Counted from the stretch's first letter, positions 9,415 through 19,045 are shown. The stretch is DNA of 64,000 nt from a gamma proteobacterium endosymbiont of Lamellibrachia anaximandri (GCA_016756855.1 JAESPD010000004.1:53501-117500), one strand, 5' to 3'. Numbers and translations are program-made. The notes: generated by a model from the letters alone, not told the origin.

Positions 9415-9999
9415 CTAGTTCCGCTGTCCGTGAATGAGGTCGATGGCCGTGATCGGTTGCGCCGGCTCTCCGCTGCTCTCCGCCTCCAGGCGCAGTAAGC
9501 GTGCCTTGTACATCACGAACGGCACCTGCTTGCCGCCGAGACTGCCCCACAGATCGTTGATCTCCTGAAAACTGAGGGTATGCAGATCGAGTTGAACATT
9601 GAATCCCTCGGGCAGCTGTTTTTCCGGTTGGTTATGGCGATGAAAATCGAAGCCGCGATGGGACTGGAAAAAAAGCAGGATCTGGGAGAGGCGCTCCAGC
9701 GCCAGATCATAGTGGGTCAGATTGGCGCTGAAGAGCAGAAACATATTGAGGTGGACGGGGCGCTCCGCAAGCTCCTTCCTGCCGTTGTGCAGTTTATGTA
9801 TCGGCCCGTTCTTCATGGTCTTCTCCTCTTCGAGATTGACCAGACTGAGTACGACCTTGTCCTTGATGGATGCTTCCGTGGGGATACTGTCCTGATTTTC
9901 CAGTTGCGCGATATTGCCCAGGGTGACGGGCTTGCTGCCGACGTCGCCGAGGTGAAGATTGAGTTGGGTAACCAACAATTCCAATGCGGTTTTAATCAT
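9415..9999 (-). CDS. DUF4255/Pvc16-like tail terminator (cap) protein
   Basis: 194 aa, MIKTALELLVTQLNLHLG...VNLEEEKTMKN...HLNMFLLFSANLTHYDLALERLSQILLFFQ. Confidence 0.85.
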   Translation of the reverse strand: MIKTALELLVTQLNLHLGDVGSKPVTLGNIAQLENQDSIPTEASIKDKVVLSLVNLEEEKTMKNGPIHKLHNGRKELAERPVHLNMFLLFSANLTHYDLALERLSQILLFFQSHRGFDFHRHNQPEKQLPEGFNVQLDLHTLSFQEINDLWGSLGGKQVPFVMYKARLLRLEAESSGEPAQPITAIDLIHGQRN

Positions 10000-10170
10000 C
10001 TTCCCTAGACTGTCTTTGCCCCTGGATCGGGGCTATTGTTTCAGCATCAGATCCGGTGCTGATCTCCTCTCTCATCTGTTAGAGTAGACTACGAATCTGG
10101 TGAAGTAAATGATTGTCAGACCCCAGTGAAATTGTTGTGAGTCAGGTCTTGAAACAGGGAAAATCGTCGC

Positions 10171-11487
10171 GTGGAAACAAGGCTGAAAAATCTGAGTGAA
10201 GGTCTGGCTGCACTGGAGCAGTGGATTCGCTACAGGCTTGCGGAGCTGTTGGGACGGGAACACAAGATTGAGGTGGATGCGGTTCGATCCCGTCTGGCCG
10301 GGCTTGAACTGTTGCCGGGTCAATGCCTTCCATATGAAGAGAATCTGGCGCTGATCACGGCCTTGGCGCCACATCTGCAATCCGACTTTTTTGATCGGAT
10401 CTTTGCCGAAGTCCTACCGCAAAATGGTGATTACCCCTCCCTCGGAGGCCTTCGTGGAACCCAGTTCCGGGGATTTATGCCCACGGGAGAGACGTTGATA
10501 TTTCTCCTGGCCGGGAGGGACCTGAAACAGCGTTTGTATCTCAAGCAACTGTTTGAAGAGACCCACCTGTTCAGTCGGGAGGGGCTGCTCTATCTGGATC
10601 CGGCCCCGCCGGGTGAGCCGGTCCTGAGCGGTCGTCTGAGTATGCCCAGTGAAATTATCTCTCTGCTGACGAGCGGGGTGGCTGAGGGGCCCAGGTTCGG
10701 TATCGATTTTCCGGCCCAGTACCTTACTACAGATCGAGAGTGGGATGAGCTGGTTCTGCGTCCGGCGACGCGGGATCAACTGGCGGAACTGCGCAACTGG
10801 TTGACCCACCGGGATCATCTGTTGAACGAGTGGGGCATGGGGCGGGTCTTTCGTCCCGGTTATCGGGCGCTGTTTCATGGGCCGCCAGGAACCGGCAAGA
10901 CCTTCACCGCGACCCTGCTTGGCAAGGTGACAGGACGGGATCTGTTTCGTATCGATCTGTCGATGGTGATCTCCAAGTATATCGGTGAGACGGAAAAAAA
11001 CCTGGAGAAGGTCTTCTCCCGCGCCGAGCATCGCGACTGGATCCTCTTTTTCGATGAGGCCGATGCCCTGTTCGGCAAGCGCACCGGGGTGCGGGACGCC
11101 CACGACCGTTATGCGAATCAGGAGGTCTCCTATCTGTTGCAGCGTATCGAGCAGTTTTCCGGACTGGTGATTCTTGCCTCAAACCTGAAAAGCAACATCG
11201 ACACCGCCTTTATGCGGCGCTTTCAGTCGGTGGTTCATTTTCCCGCACCGGGTCCGGAAGAGCGGTATCAGATCTGGCAGCGGCTGCTTCCGAACCAAGT
11301 TCGGTTGGAGCATGGATTGGATATGCGGGCGCTGTGCCGGCGCTATGAGATGACCGGCTCCAATATCGCCAATATCATGCAGTATGCATTGCTGCAGACG
11401 CTCTCCCGTCAATCCGATACTCTGCAAAAAGCGGATCTGCTGGAGGCAGTCGAGCGGGAGTATCAGAAGGAGGGGCGTTCTTTATAG
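10171..11487 (+). CDS. AAA+ ATPase of eCIS locus
   Basis: 438 aa, Walker A GPPGTGKT, Walker B WILFFDEADALFG, sensor region ILASNLKSNIDTAFMRRF; GTG start. Confidence 0.9.
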   Translation: METRLKNLSEGLAALEQWIRYRLAELLGREHKIEVDAVRSRLAGLELLPGQCLPYEENLALITALAPHLQSDFFDRIFAEVLPQNGDYPSLGGLRGTQFRGFMPTGETLIFLLAGRDLKQRLYLKQLFEETHLFSREGLLYLDPAPPGEPVLSGRLSMPSEIISLLTSGVAEGPRFGIDFPAQYLTTDREWDELVLRPATRDQLAELRNWLTHRDHLLNEWGMGRVFRPGYRALFHGPPGTGKTFTATLLGKVTGRDLFRIDLSMVISKYIGETEKNLEKVFSRAEHRDWILFFDEADALFGKRTGVRDAHDRYANQEVSYLLQRIEQFSGLVILASNLKSNIDTAFMRRFQSVVHFPAPGPEERYQIWQRLLPNQVRLEHGLDMRALCRRYEMTGSNIANIMQYALLQTLSRQSDTLQKADLLEAVEREYQKEGRSL

Positions 11488-11533
11488 TCGTATAGGGAGC
11501 GGCGAAAGCCGCGAACCGCATGGTGCAATGAAA

Positions 11534-11558
11534 GGCAGCGCCCCAAGGGGGCGCTGCC
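11534..11558 (-). terminator. GC-rich hairpin between convergent genes
   Basis: GGCAGCGCCCC-aag-GGGGCGCTGCC, 11-bp stem; followed by TTTCATT on minus strand. Confidence 0.55.
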
Positions 11559-11573
11559 AAACAGTGCCGAGTC

Positions 11574-13538
11574 TTATGACATGGTCGTGAAGCCAATCGC
11601 AACCAGTGTCAGTAGCGTCAATCCAAAGAAGATCAGGATCGCACCAATGATATTGGAGCCTCTCTGCATCCCCTTTGAAGGCTTGTTCACCAGATACTTC
11701 TCCAGCTCACCACTCGCTTCCAGACGTTCGTACTCCCGCTTATGCTCATGCTTGAACTCATCAAGTGGCACGGCCCCGGTGAAAATGCTGGTGCTCATCG
11801 GGAACTTGTCCGGGCGGAAGTGGGCATTGAAGAAATGCACCGTGAACAGGAATATGGTGGCCAACAGGGCCTCTTCCGCATGGATGATTGTCGCAATATT
11901 GAAGACAAAGCCTGGCAGTATTATGGCTGTTTTTGTCGGCAAAAAGAGCATCAGGCCACTAAAGCCGATAACCGCTGCGCCCCAGAAGGGTGCCCAGTAA
12001 TCAAACTTCTGCCAGTAGGACCAGCGGTCAAAACTGGGTCGCTCCGCCTTGCCGATGAACCAGCGGAACATCGCTTTCAAATCATGCCAGTCCTGCCAGT
12101 TGGGTATCATCGATGTGGGTCCGAACCAGCGGAACGTCTTGCGCTCTGAGATGAAGACGGTGTAGCCGGCGATGGCGACGTGCACCAGGAATACCGACAA
12201 CCAAATGGTCGCCGCAGTACGGTGAATGATGGCTTCAATCTGTGGCCCGCCGAGTATGTTGATTACGAACGGCGCCCAATCGGTATGGGAGAAGAGCAGG
12301 GTGGAGCCGGTTAGTACCAGCGTCATGGTGCTCATGGCGAACAGTAGGTGGATGATGCGCCAGGCAACGCTGAAGCGACGGAAATAGACAGTCTCTTCTC
12401 CTGCAGGGGGTATGTATCCCTTGCCTTGCTGGCGATCACGAAACTCCCTGTAGAACCAGAACAGGACATGGGTCCAGAAGAACAGGAATACGCCGATAAT
12501 CAGCGCCTCCATGAATTTTGCGGTTATCCAGATACCGGGATAACGCTCGAAATCATCAGCATTGCCATGGGCATGGAAGCCCAGGAACCCTTCAGGGGCA
12601 TCCTCATGGCACTGCTGGCAGGTCTCCAGGCGATTATCGAGATGTATGCTGGAGGCCGGGTCATCGACCTTTTTCAGCTCATGACCACCATGGCAATCGA
12701 AACATTTCGCGGTATGGGTATAGCCCAGTCGGTTGACCTGGCCATGGTAGGAAGACATATAGGTCTTCAGTGAATCCTCATGGCAGTTACCGCAGTTCTG
12801 GGTGATAGCGAGTTTCATTGAATCGGCTTCCGGTGATTCAATGTTGTGAGTAGTATGGCAGTCCGAACAGACAGCGGCATCACTGTTCTGTTTCTCCGTC
12901 ACTTCCTTGCCGTGGATGGATGTCAGATAGGCCTGTTTCTGCTCCTCATGGCACTTGCCGCACACCTCAGGATTCTTCAGGCGATGTTCAGCCCGCTGCT
13001 CACTGCCCAGGGTGCCGATGTTATGGGCGTCGTGGCAATCGTGGCAGGAGGCATTGGTTCTGGACTGGTCGGCAAGACTGGGGCGGGCGTGGACCGAGTG
13101 CATGTAGCTGTCGACCTGCTCCAATACCACTTTCAGCCGTTTGTGCTTCGGGTCGGGGCTGTCTTTCTGCTCTTCCAGCTTTTCCTGGTGGCACTGCACA
13201 CAGCCGACGGAAACGGGTAATCTTTCGTCATGTTCCCCTTTTTTTAGGGTGACGTTGGAATGACAGCCGACACAGTATTGTTTCCCATGGACGCTGTTCT
13301 CGAACTTTTCCGGGTCAACGTAGATGAATTTCGTCGTGCCATCTTCATACTCCCAGATCTGCTCATCTTCATCATCATCGGCATGGCACTTGGTGCATTT
13401 TTTGTTTGGCGTGAGTTGCTTGCCTGCTTTTTCAGATGCAGGCGTTGAAGCCTGTTCCATTGCAGCAAAAGTAGTAAAGGCAGATAGCCCAAGCAGGGCT
13501 GCCAACATCACTGACCAGACCTTATTTATTCTCCTCAT
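11574..13538 (-). CDS. Nine-heme c-type cytochrome fused to membrane cytochrome b-like domain
   Basis: Start taken as MRRINKVWSVMLAALLGLSAFTTFA (signal peptide); CXXCH counted nine times (CTKCH, CVGCH, CVQCH, CHDCH, CGKCH, CSDCH, CGNCH, CFDCH, CQQCH); C-term multi-TM. Confidence 0.88.
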   Translation of the reverse strand: MRRINKVWSVMLAALLGLSAFTTFAAMEQASTPASEKAGKQLTPNKKCTKCHADDDEDEQIWEYEDGTTKFIYVDPEKFENSVHGKQYCVGCHSNVTLKKGEHDERLPVSVGCVQCHQEKLEEQKDSPDPKHKRLKVVLEQVDSYMHSVHARPSLADQSRTNASCHDCHDAHNIGTLGSEQRAEHRLKNPEVCGKCHEEQKQAYLTSIHGKEVTEKQNSDAAVCSDCHTTHNIESPEADSMKLAITQNCGNCHEDSLKTYMSSYHGQVNRLGYTHTAKCFDCHGGHELKKVDDPASSIHLDNRLETCQQCHEDAPEGFLGFHAHGNADDFERYPGIWITAKFMEALIIGVFLFFWTHVLFWFYREFRDRQQGKGYIPPAGEETVYFRRFSVAWRIIHLLFAMSTMTLVLTGSTLLFSHTDWAPFVINILGGPQIEAIIHRTAATIWLSVFLVHVAIAGYTVFISERKTFRWFGPTSMIPNWQDWHDLKAMFRWFIGKAERPSFDRWSYWQKFDYWAPFWGAAVIGFSGLMLFLPTKTAIILPGFVFNIATIIHAEEALLATIFLFTVHFFNAHFRPDKFPMSTSIFTGAVPLDEFKHEHKREYERLEASGELEKYLVNKPSKGMQRGSNIIGAILIFFGLTLLTLVAIGFTTMS

Positions 13539-13995
13539 TATCTCCCCCGGCGCCCCTTCTGATTTTGATTGATCTGCCACCAAACGAAGCCCCTGGCCCG
13601 GTTGCTCGTGGGCACTGCAGGAGGCTGTCTGAATTGCTCCCGGCAAACGGCGAGTCTGTCCGGGCGCGGATAAATCCTAATGCTGCAAGGGGAATATCCA
13701 CTCTATTTTTATGTTTGCGTATTCTTCTCTACAATACGGGCAAGGTCAACAGGTTCGGAGATGTTTGCTCTGTGCGGTTTCTCCGCAATAGCATTGTCAA
13801 CAGTTGAACGTTTGGGATGACAGAGCGCGAATCCAGCCACACCCTTGCGGGATCTGCTCTTGTTGACACTGGTCATGATTGGATATATAAGCAGCATGTG
13901 CTGGGCTGTCGGAGTCCCGTAGATATGGTAACTGCTTAGCGTTTATGAAGTAGTCCTGAATCAGTATTATTTATGTACCAAAGATATCATTCGCT

Positions 13996-14781
13996 ATGAT
14001 CTATTCATTATCCTTGTCCGCTAATATAGTAAAGTCATCGTTTCGTTTATTGCTGGTTTTCAGTTTGAGTCTGGCTTTTCTTGCTTCCGGTGTTGCCAGC
14101 GCTGAACCTGGGGCAAAAAAAGTTGATGAGGCAGTTCAAAAAGCCCTCGATGCGACACCCGATATTGAAAAAGGCAAAAGGCTGTACCATAACTGCGCAG
14201 TTTGCCATACGCCAGAGGGCTGGGGTTCACCATCCGGATATTTCCCGCAAATTGCCGGACAACATCAAAGCGTGATACTAAAACAGCTTGCTGATATCCA
14301 TAAAGGTAATCGTGATAATCCCACCATGATGCCTTTTACAAAACCCCTGTTTGCCAAAGGCACGCAGGCTTTGGCTGATGTATCAGCTTATATTGAGCAG
14401 CTGCCGATGGTTCCCAATAACAGCATTGGCTACGGCATGCGACTTGAAGAAGGCAAAAAACTATATACCAAAAACTGCGAAAAGTGTCACGGTATCAATG
14501 GTGAAGGCGATGCAAAAGAGTTTTACCCGCGTATTCATGGGCAGCATTTCAAGTATCTGCTACGACAATTACAATGGGTGAAAATAGGCAAGCGCAGAAA
14601 TGCAGACGAAAAAATGGTAGAACAATTTAAAATCTTTAGTCATTCTGATCTCGCAGCAATTGCCGATTATGTTTCCCGCCTGACACCGGGTAAAGAATTA
14701 CTTGCCGATCATCTGGATTGGAGAAATCCGGATTTTAGATCTGGCTTTAGAACAGCTCCCAAGGCGAAGCAAGAACAATGA
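13996..14781 (+). CDS. Diheme cytochrome c (cytochrome c4-like)
   Basis: 261 aa, signal peptide, CAVCH and CEKCH motifs. Confidence 0.85.
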   Translation: MIYSLSLSANIVKSSFRLLLVFSLSLAFLASGVASAEPGAKKVDEAVQKALDATPDIEKGKRLYHNCAVCHTPEGWGSPSGYFPQIAGQHQSVILKQLADIHKGNRDNPTMMPFTKPLFAKGTQALADVSAYIEQLPMVPNNSIGYGMRLEEGKKLYTKNCEKCHGINGEGDAKEFYPRIHGQHFKYLLRQLQWVKIGKRRNADEKMVEQFKIFSHSDLAAIADYVSRLTPGKELLADHLDWRNPDFRSGFRTAPKAKQEQ

Positions 14782-14813
14782 CACATAGCAGTACAATATC
14801 CAGAGGCATTAGC

Positions 14814-15755
14814 ATGCTAAACCAGACAAAATTGTTAACCGCACTTATTTCATTTCTCTTTATATGTCCGACAGCATGGGCTGACAGCTTGCTGGATCAA
14901 CAGCTTCGTGATGTTGCGTCAGGGGGAACAGCAGAGCAGCTTAGCTCGTTGATCAGAAAAGGCGCAAATATAGATGCACCGGGTAAATATGGGAAGAGAC
15001 CACTAATGTTTGCCGCGGAATCCGGCAATACAGATATTGTCGCAACCCTGCTTTCTCATGGCGCAGAAGTCAACGCCAGAACCAAATCAGGTTCCACGGC
15101 ACTCATTTTTGCCGCTGAAAATGGTCATCCACAAATAACTGCATTGCTGATCGAGTTAGGCGCAAACGTACATGATCGCAACCGATCAGGGCTCAATTCA
15201 CTGATGATTGCGTCAAAAAAGGGGGACGACATCATCGTCGCCCAGTTGCTGGAATTTGGGGCAGATGTTCGTTCATCTGACCGAAAAGGCAATTCAGCCT
15301 TGATGCATGCGATTAACGCGGGGCACGCGGAGGTCGTTAAAACCCTGTTTAGGTATAGCAGTCAGGTTACCCCTTGCGTGCCTAATAATGCGGGTCTTAC
15401 GCCACTGATGGTTGCAATTAATAAACGACAGAATGAAAGCATAGAATTACTGCTGCCCAGGATCAAAAATATTAATTTCCAGGATAACTTTGGCGCTGGC
15501 GCCCTTCACTATGCTGCTGAAAGCAATAATCTTGATATCGTAAAGTATCTTGTCGAGCGCCGTGCCAATGTCAATTTACAGGATGCGGACCTCTCTACAC
15601 CTCTCATCTATGCGGTAAAAGCAGGTAATACTGAAATTGTCTCGTACCTTTTAGCCAATGGCGCCGATAAAACACTAGAAAATGATATGGGTAAAACCGC
15701 CCAACAGCTTGCTGAAGAAAAAAACAACCAAGCTATCATCACTTTGTTTCGCTAG
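14814..15755 (+). CDS. Secreted/periplasmic ankyrin-repeat protein
   Basis: Repeats such as GKRPLMFAAESGNTDIVATLLSHGAEVNAR; in-frame ATG at 14814 gives MLNQTKLLTALISFLFICPTAWA signal peptide; alternative upstream start 14778. Confidence 0.88.
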   Translation: MLNQTKLLTALISFLFICPTAWADSLLDQQLRDVASGGTAEQLSSLIRKGANIDAPGKYGKRPLMFAAESGNTDIVATLLSHGAEVNARTKSGSTALIFAAENGHPQITALLIELGANVHDRNRSGLNSLMIASKKGDDIIVAQLLEFGADVRSSDRKGNSALMHAINAGHAEVVKTLFRYSSQVTPCVPNNAGLTPLMVAINKRQNESIELLLPRIKNINFQDNFGAGALHYAAESNNLDIVKYLVERRANVNLQDADLSTPLIYAVKAGNTEIVSYLLANGADKTLENDMGKTAQQLAEEKNNQAIITLFR

Positions 15756-15800
15756 GGTCTGTTAACGCTATGCGGATGCCAGCGTCGAAAGAAGAGGGCG

Positions 15801-16247
15801 CTATAGCGCCTGTTTGAGAAACCTGTCGAGCTGATTGGCGAATGCCTGCCGGTCACCGTGGTTGAATGACGGCGGGCCGCCGGTATCCACGCCGCTGCCG
15901 CGCAGTTCGTCCATGAAATTGCGCATGCTCAGCCGCTGTTTGATGTTGCTTTCGGTATAGCGTTCTCCCCTGGGGTTGATCGCATTGCCGCCTTTCTCGA
16001 TGACCTCGGCTGCCAGGGGAATGTCGGCCGTGATCACCAGGTCTCCCGGCAGCAGACGCTTGACGATCTCGTTGTCAGCCACGTCGAATCCTGATCCGAC
16101 CCGGATGGTCTTGATATAGCGGGAGGGTGGCGTGCTGAGAGGCTGGTTGGCCACCAGGATCAGCGGTATCTGCACCCGCTCGGCTGCCCGATAGAGGATC
16201 TCCTTAATGACCTTCGGGCAGGCGTCGGCATCGACCCAGATCTGCAT
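15801..16247 (-). CDS. YaiI/YqxD family (DUF188) protein
   Basis: 148 aa, [35 protein letters not shown]. Confidence 0.92.
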   Translation of the reverse strand: MQIWVDADACPKVIKEILYRAAERVQIPLILVANQPLSTPPSRYIKTIRVGSGFDVADNEIVKRLLPGDLVITADIPLAAEVIEKGGNAINPRGERYTESNIKQRLSMRNFMDELRGSGVDTGGPPSFNHGDRQAFANQLDRFLKQAL

Positions 16248-16255
16248 GGTGCGGC

Positions 16256-16819
16256 TCAGTTGACCCCTTTCCCCTGAAGGTGGGAGGTGTACTGTTTGTC
16301 AGTGCCGTTGATGTGGTTGATCAGCCAGCCCTGGAGATACTGGGCGACACCTTCCAGTGCTTCATGTCCCCGTACCTGGTAGTCCTCCACGAAACGCTCA
16401 ACTTCGGCAATCATCGCCACATGCTGATCCTTATGGGCGGCGAAGTCCGGATAGTTGTTCTCCTGCAGCAGATTCTCTTCATGATCGAAGTGATATTTGG
16501 TGTAGTCCACCAGCTCTTCCAGCGCCTTGCGCTCGAACTCTTCTCCGGTGTGATACTCATACGCTGTCTGGAATTTGTTCAAAAGCTCGATCAGTTTCTT
16601 GTGGTCATCGTCCAGTTGTGCGATGCCGACGCTGTATGAATCTTTCCACACCAGCTGGTCCGAGCGAACCTTCCAGTTATAGATGAAGGGGATCAGAATC
16701 ACCATGCCGATCAAGATCCATGCAACCGGGTTGTCGATCCCAAAAAGGAATCCCAGTCCTGCAGCAACCACCAGGAGGCCGATGGTGACGACTAACAGCA
16801 GTGTTTTTAATTTTTTCAT
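16256..16819 (-). CDS. Membrane-anchored bacteriohemerythrin
   Basis: 187 aa; N-terminal TMs then [15 protein letters not shown]...HFDHEENLL...[11 protein letters not shown] hemerythrin motif. Confidence 0.9.
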   Translation of the reverse strand: MKKLKTLLLVVTIGLLVVAAGLGFLFGIDNPVAWILIGMVILIPFIYNWKVRSDQLVWKDSYSVGIAQLDDDHKKLIELLNKFQTAYEYHTGEEFERKALEELVDYTKYHFDHEENLLQENNYPDFAAHKDQHVAMIAEVERFVEDYQVRGHEALEGVAQYLQGWLINHINGTDKQYTSHLQGKGVN

Positions 16820-16999
16820 GCCTTAATTTCCAGCGTGATCGATTATTGTTCGTGAAATCAGCCTACATTCTAGGCCACTTTGGGATATTTCAGAAACCCA
16901 TCTGGCATGATGGCAGGTTCTTCACTGGAAAAAGTTGTTCTCAACTTGGGGGAGGGGGAGGGCAAGCGGCCAATGGGTTGCAAAAAATACCGGTTTTTA

Positions 17000-17013
17000 T
17001 TGACGCAGGTCAA
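17000..17013. promoter_or_regulatory. FNR/DNR-type box
   Basis: TTGAC-GCAG-GTCAA within ATTGACGCAGGTCAAT perfect palindrome, between divergent hemerythrin and nirS genes. Confidence 0.6.
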
Positions 17014-17227
17014 TAAGAATTGGGATTGAAGTTTATTTCGTTGTCTGACAAATATCAGAAATCTGCGAATTGAATTTGGGTAAATGGAGTTATAGTGATT
17101 GAATTAACTATTGCTAATATACTGAGATATGGTGGTTTTTATAAGAAAAGGCATGGAATTTCACGTGAGCGTTTTACCTTTTTTTACGTTTGAAAAGCTG
17201 ATTGCCACCCAGCAATAAAAAACGCGT

Positions 17228-17241
17228 TTGATTCATGTCAA
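17228..17241. promoter_or_regulatory. FNR/DNR-type box upstream of nirS
   Basis: TTGAT-TCAT-GTCAA, about 110 bp upstream of nirS start. Confidence 0.7.
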
Positions 17242-17350
17242 AGAGTGAGATTCCTCCCCGGCGTTATCGTCTGCCCGTGACTAAACCCACGAAAGTACGG
17301 GGTTTTGCCCAAATCTTCATAATCGATGGCCTTGATGGAGACTCAACTAG

Positions 17351-18979
17351 ATGAAGAAAACCACATTTACACTTTCAGCCCTGGGCTTTGCCCTTGGTGT
17401 CGCCACGTCAGGTTTCGCTGTAAACGCTACTGCGGCAGCGCCGACCATGTCGGAAGCGGACTTTGAAAAAGGGAAGACGATGTATTTCCAACGTTGCGCG
17501 GGTTGCCACGGCACCCTGCGTAAGGGTGCTACCGGCAAGAGCCTTGAGCCGAAGAACACCATAAAGCTGGGACAGACGCGTCTTGAAAAGATTATCACCT
17601 ACGGTACAGAAGGTGGTATGAACAACTTCGATGACATCATGTCGAAGGCAGAGATCAGCCTGATGGCCAAGTACATCCAGCAGGAGCCGCCGATTCCGCC
17701 GGAGATGTCTCTTGCCCTGATGAAGGAACGCCACAAGGTTTACGTCGAACCCAAGGATTATCCTACCAAGCCGATGCACGGCCGCAACTGGAAGAATTTC
17801 TTCCTGGTTATCGAGCGTGATGTAGGCAAGATTGCGATCATCGACGGCGACACGAAAGAAATTGTCGCGCACATCCCGACCGGCTATGCAGTGCATGTAC
17901 TGAAAGCGGTAGAGCACCACAATACCCTTCATGCAAAAGATCCCGGCCGCTTCTGGTACATCATGGGTCGTGACGGCATGATGACCAAGGTCGATCTCTG
18001 GGCCATGCCTGACAAGATGAAAGTCGCTCAGGTACAGGTCGCTTATGACGCCCGCGATGTGGCCGTGTCCGGTGACGGCAAATATGTCATCGGTGGTGGT
18101 TACTGGCCGCCTCACTTCGTTATCCTCGATGCCAAGACCATGGCGCCGCTGAAAGTTGTTTCAGCCCGTGGTGTCAACGTCGACGGCGAGTATGTCAACG
18201 AGTCTCGTGTCGCTGCTGTTTACGACACGCCGATGGCACCCAGCTGGCTGGTCTCAATGAAGGAGCTGGGGCAGATGTGGCAGGTGGACTACAGTGACCT
18301 CGACAACCTGCAGATCACCAAGATCGATTCTGCCAAGTACCTGCACGACGGTTTCTACGATCCAAGCAATCGTTACTTCCAGATTGCTGCCAACGCCTCC
18401 GACAAGATGGTGGTGATTGACACCAAGACCCAGAAACTGGAAGCGATGATCGATGTGGACAAGAAGCCTCATCCTGGTCCCGGCGCCAACTGGATCGACC
18501 CCAAGTGTGGTCCTGTAGGCGGCACGACCCATCTGGGTGTAGGCAAGGTTACCGCTTGGGGTAATGATCCCAAGGGTCATCCCGATCAGGCCTGGAAGAT
18601 CTGCTACGAGGTCGAGACCGACGGTGCTGGCGTATTCATTCGCACCCATCCGAAGTCTGACTACTACTGGGCGGATCAGACCAAACACCCTGAGCCGGAA
18701 GTTCAGCAGTCGATCCAGGTAATCTCCAAGAAGACTCGTGAGATCGTCAAGACCATTCGTCTGACCGAGGTTGAAGGCTATGCAGCCGTTCATATCGAGT
18801 TCAACAGTGACGGATCTGAAGTATGGACCTCTGTCTGGAACCGCAAGGACAGCAAGAAGCCCAACGGTCAGATCATCATCTTCGATGCCAAGACTCTCAA
18901 AGAGAAGGCGCGCATCAAGGGTCTCTACGCTCCGACCGGTAAGTTCAACGTCTACAACCGCGTTAACCACGTAACCTGA
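17351..18979 (+). CDS. nirS: Cytochrome cd1 nitrite reductase
   Basis: 542 aa, signal peptide, CAGCH, cd1 beta-propeller segments (NFFLVIERDVGKIAIIDGDTKEIVAHIPTGYAVH; GRFWYIMGRDGMMTKVDLW). Confidence 0.97.
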   Translation: MKKTTFTLSALGFALGVATSGFAVNATAAAPTMSEADFEKGKTMYFQRCAGCHGTLRKGATGKSLEPKNTIKLGQTRLEKIITYGTEGGMNNFDDIMSKAEISLMAKYIQQEPPIPPEMSLALMKERHKVYVEPKDYPTKPMHGRNWKNFFLVIERDVGKIAIIDGDTKEIVAHIPTGYAVHVLKAVEHHNTLHAKDPGRFWYIMGRDGMMTKVDLWAMPDKMKVAQVQVAYDARDVAVSGDGKYVIGGGYWPPHFVILDAKTMAPLKVVSARGVNVDGEYVNESRVAAVYDTPMAPSWLVSMKELGQMWQVDYSDLDNLQITKIDSAKYLHDGFYDPSNRYFQIAANASDKMVVIDTKTQKLEAMIDVDKKPHPGPGANWIDPKCGPVGGTTHLGVGKVTAWGNDPKGHPDQAWKICYEVETDGAGVFIRTHPKSDYYWADQTKHPEPEVQQSIQVISKKTREIVKTIRLTEVEGYAAVHIEFNSDGSEVWTSVWNRKDSKKPNGQIIIFDAKTLKEKARIKGLYAPTGKFNVYNRVNHVT

Positions 18980-19011
18980 TCAGGGTTGCATAACATCGGG
19001 TAAAACCGATA

Positions 19012-19045
19012 GCGGGCATGGAGGCTCTCCATGCCCGCGTTTTTT
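19012..19045 (+). terminator. Rho-independent terminator downstream of nirS
   Basis: GCGGGCATGGAG-gct-CTCCATGCCCGC (12-bp perfect stem) followed by GTTTTTT. Confidence 0.85.

Noticed and set aside
1-11487. Type VI secretion system or prophage
   Set aside because: VgrG, PAAR and gp25 are shared components, but DUF4255, DUF5908-like protein, LysM protein, sheath type and AAA+ ATPase fit an eCIS; no TssJLM/ClpV/Hcp or capsid/terminase seen in the window
14850-15750. Ankyrin repeats as a DNA tandem repeat or CRISPR-like array
   Set aside because: Periodicity is at protein level (33-aa ankyrin units); nucleotide repeats are not conserved
16900-17000. G-rich run (GGGGGAGGGGGAGGGC) as a functional G-quadruplex
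   Set aside because: Only a short G-rich stretch without convincing spacing or context; not enough evidence
19012-19045. Coding extension of the NapC fusion (MEALHARVFSPFHPRV)
   Set aside because: Sequence is a perfect terminator hairpin with T-run; ATG at 19078 yields a normal NapC N-terminus
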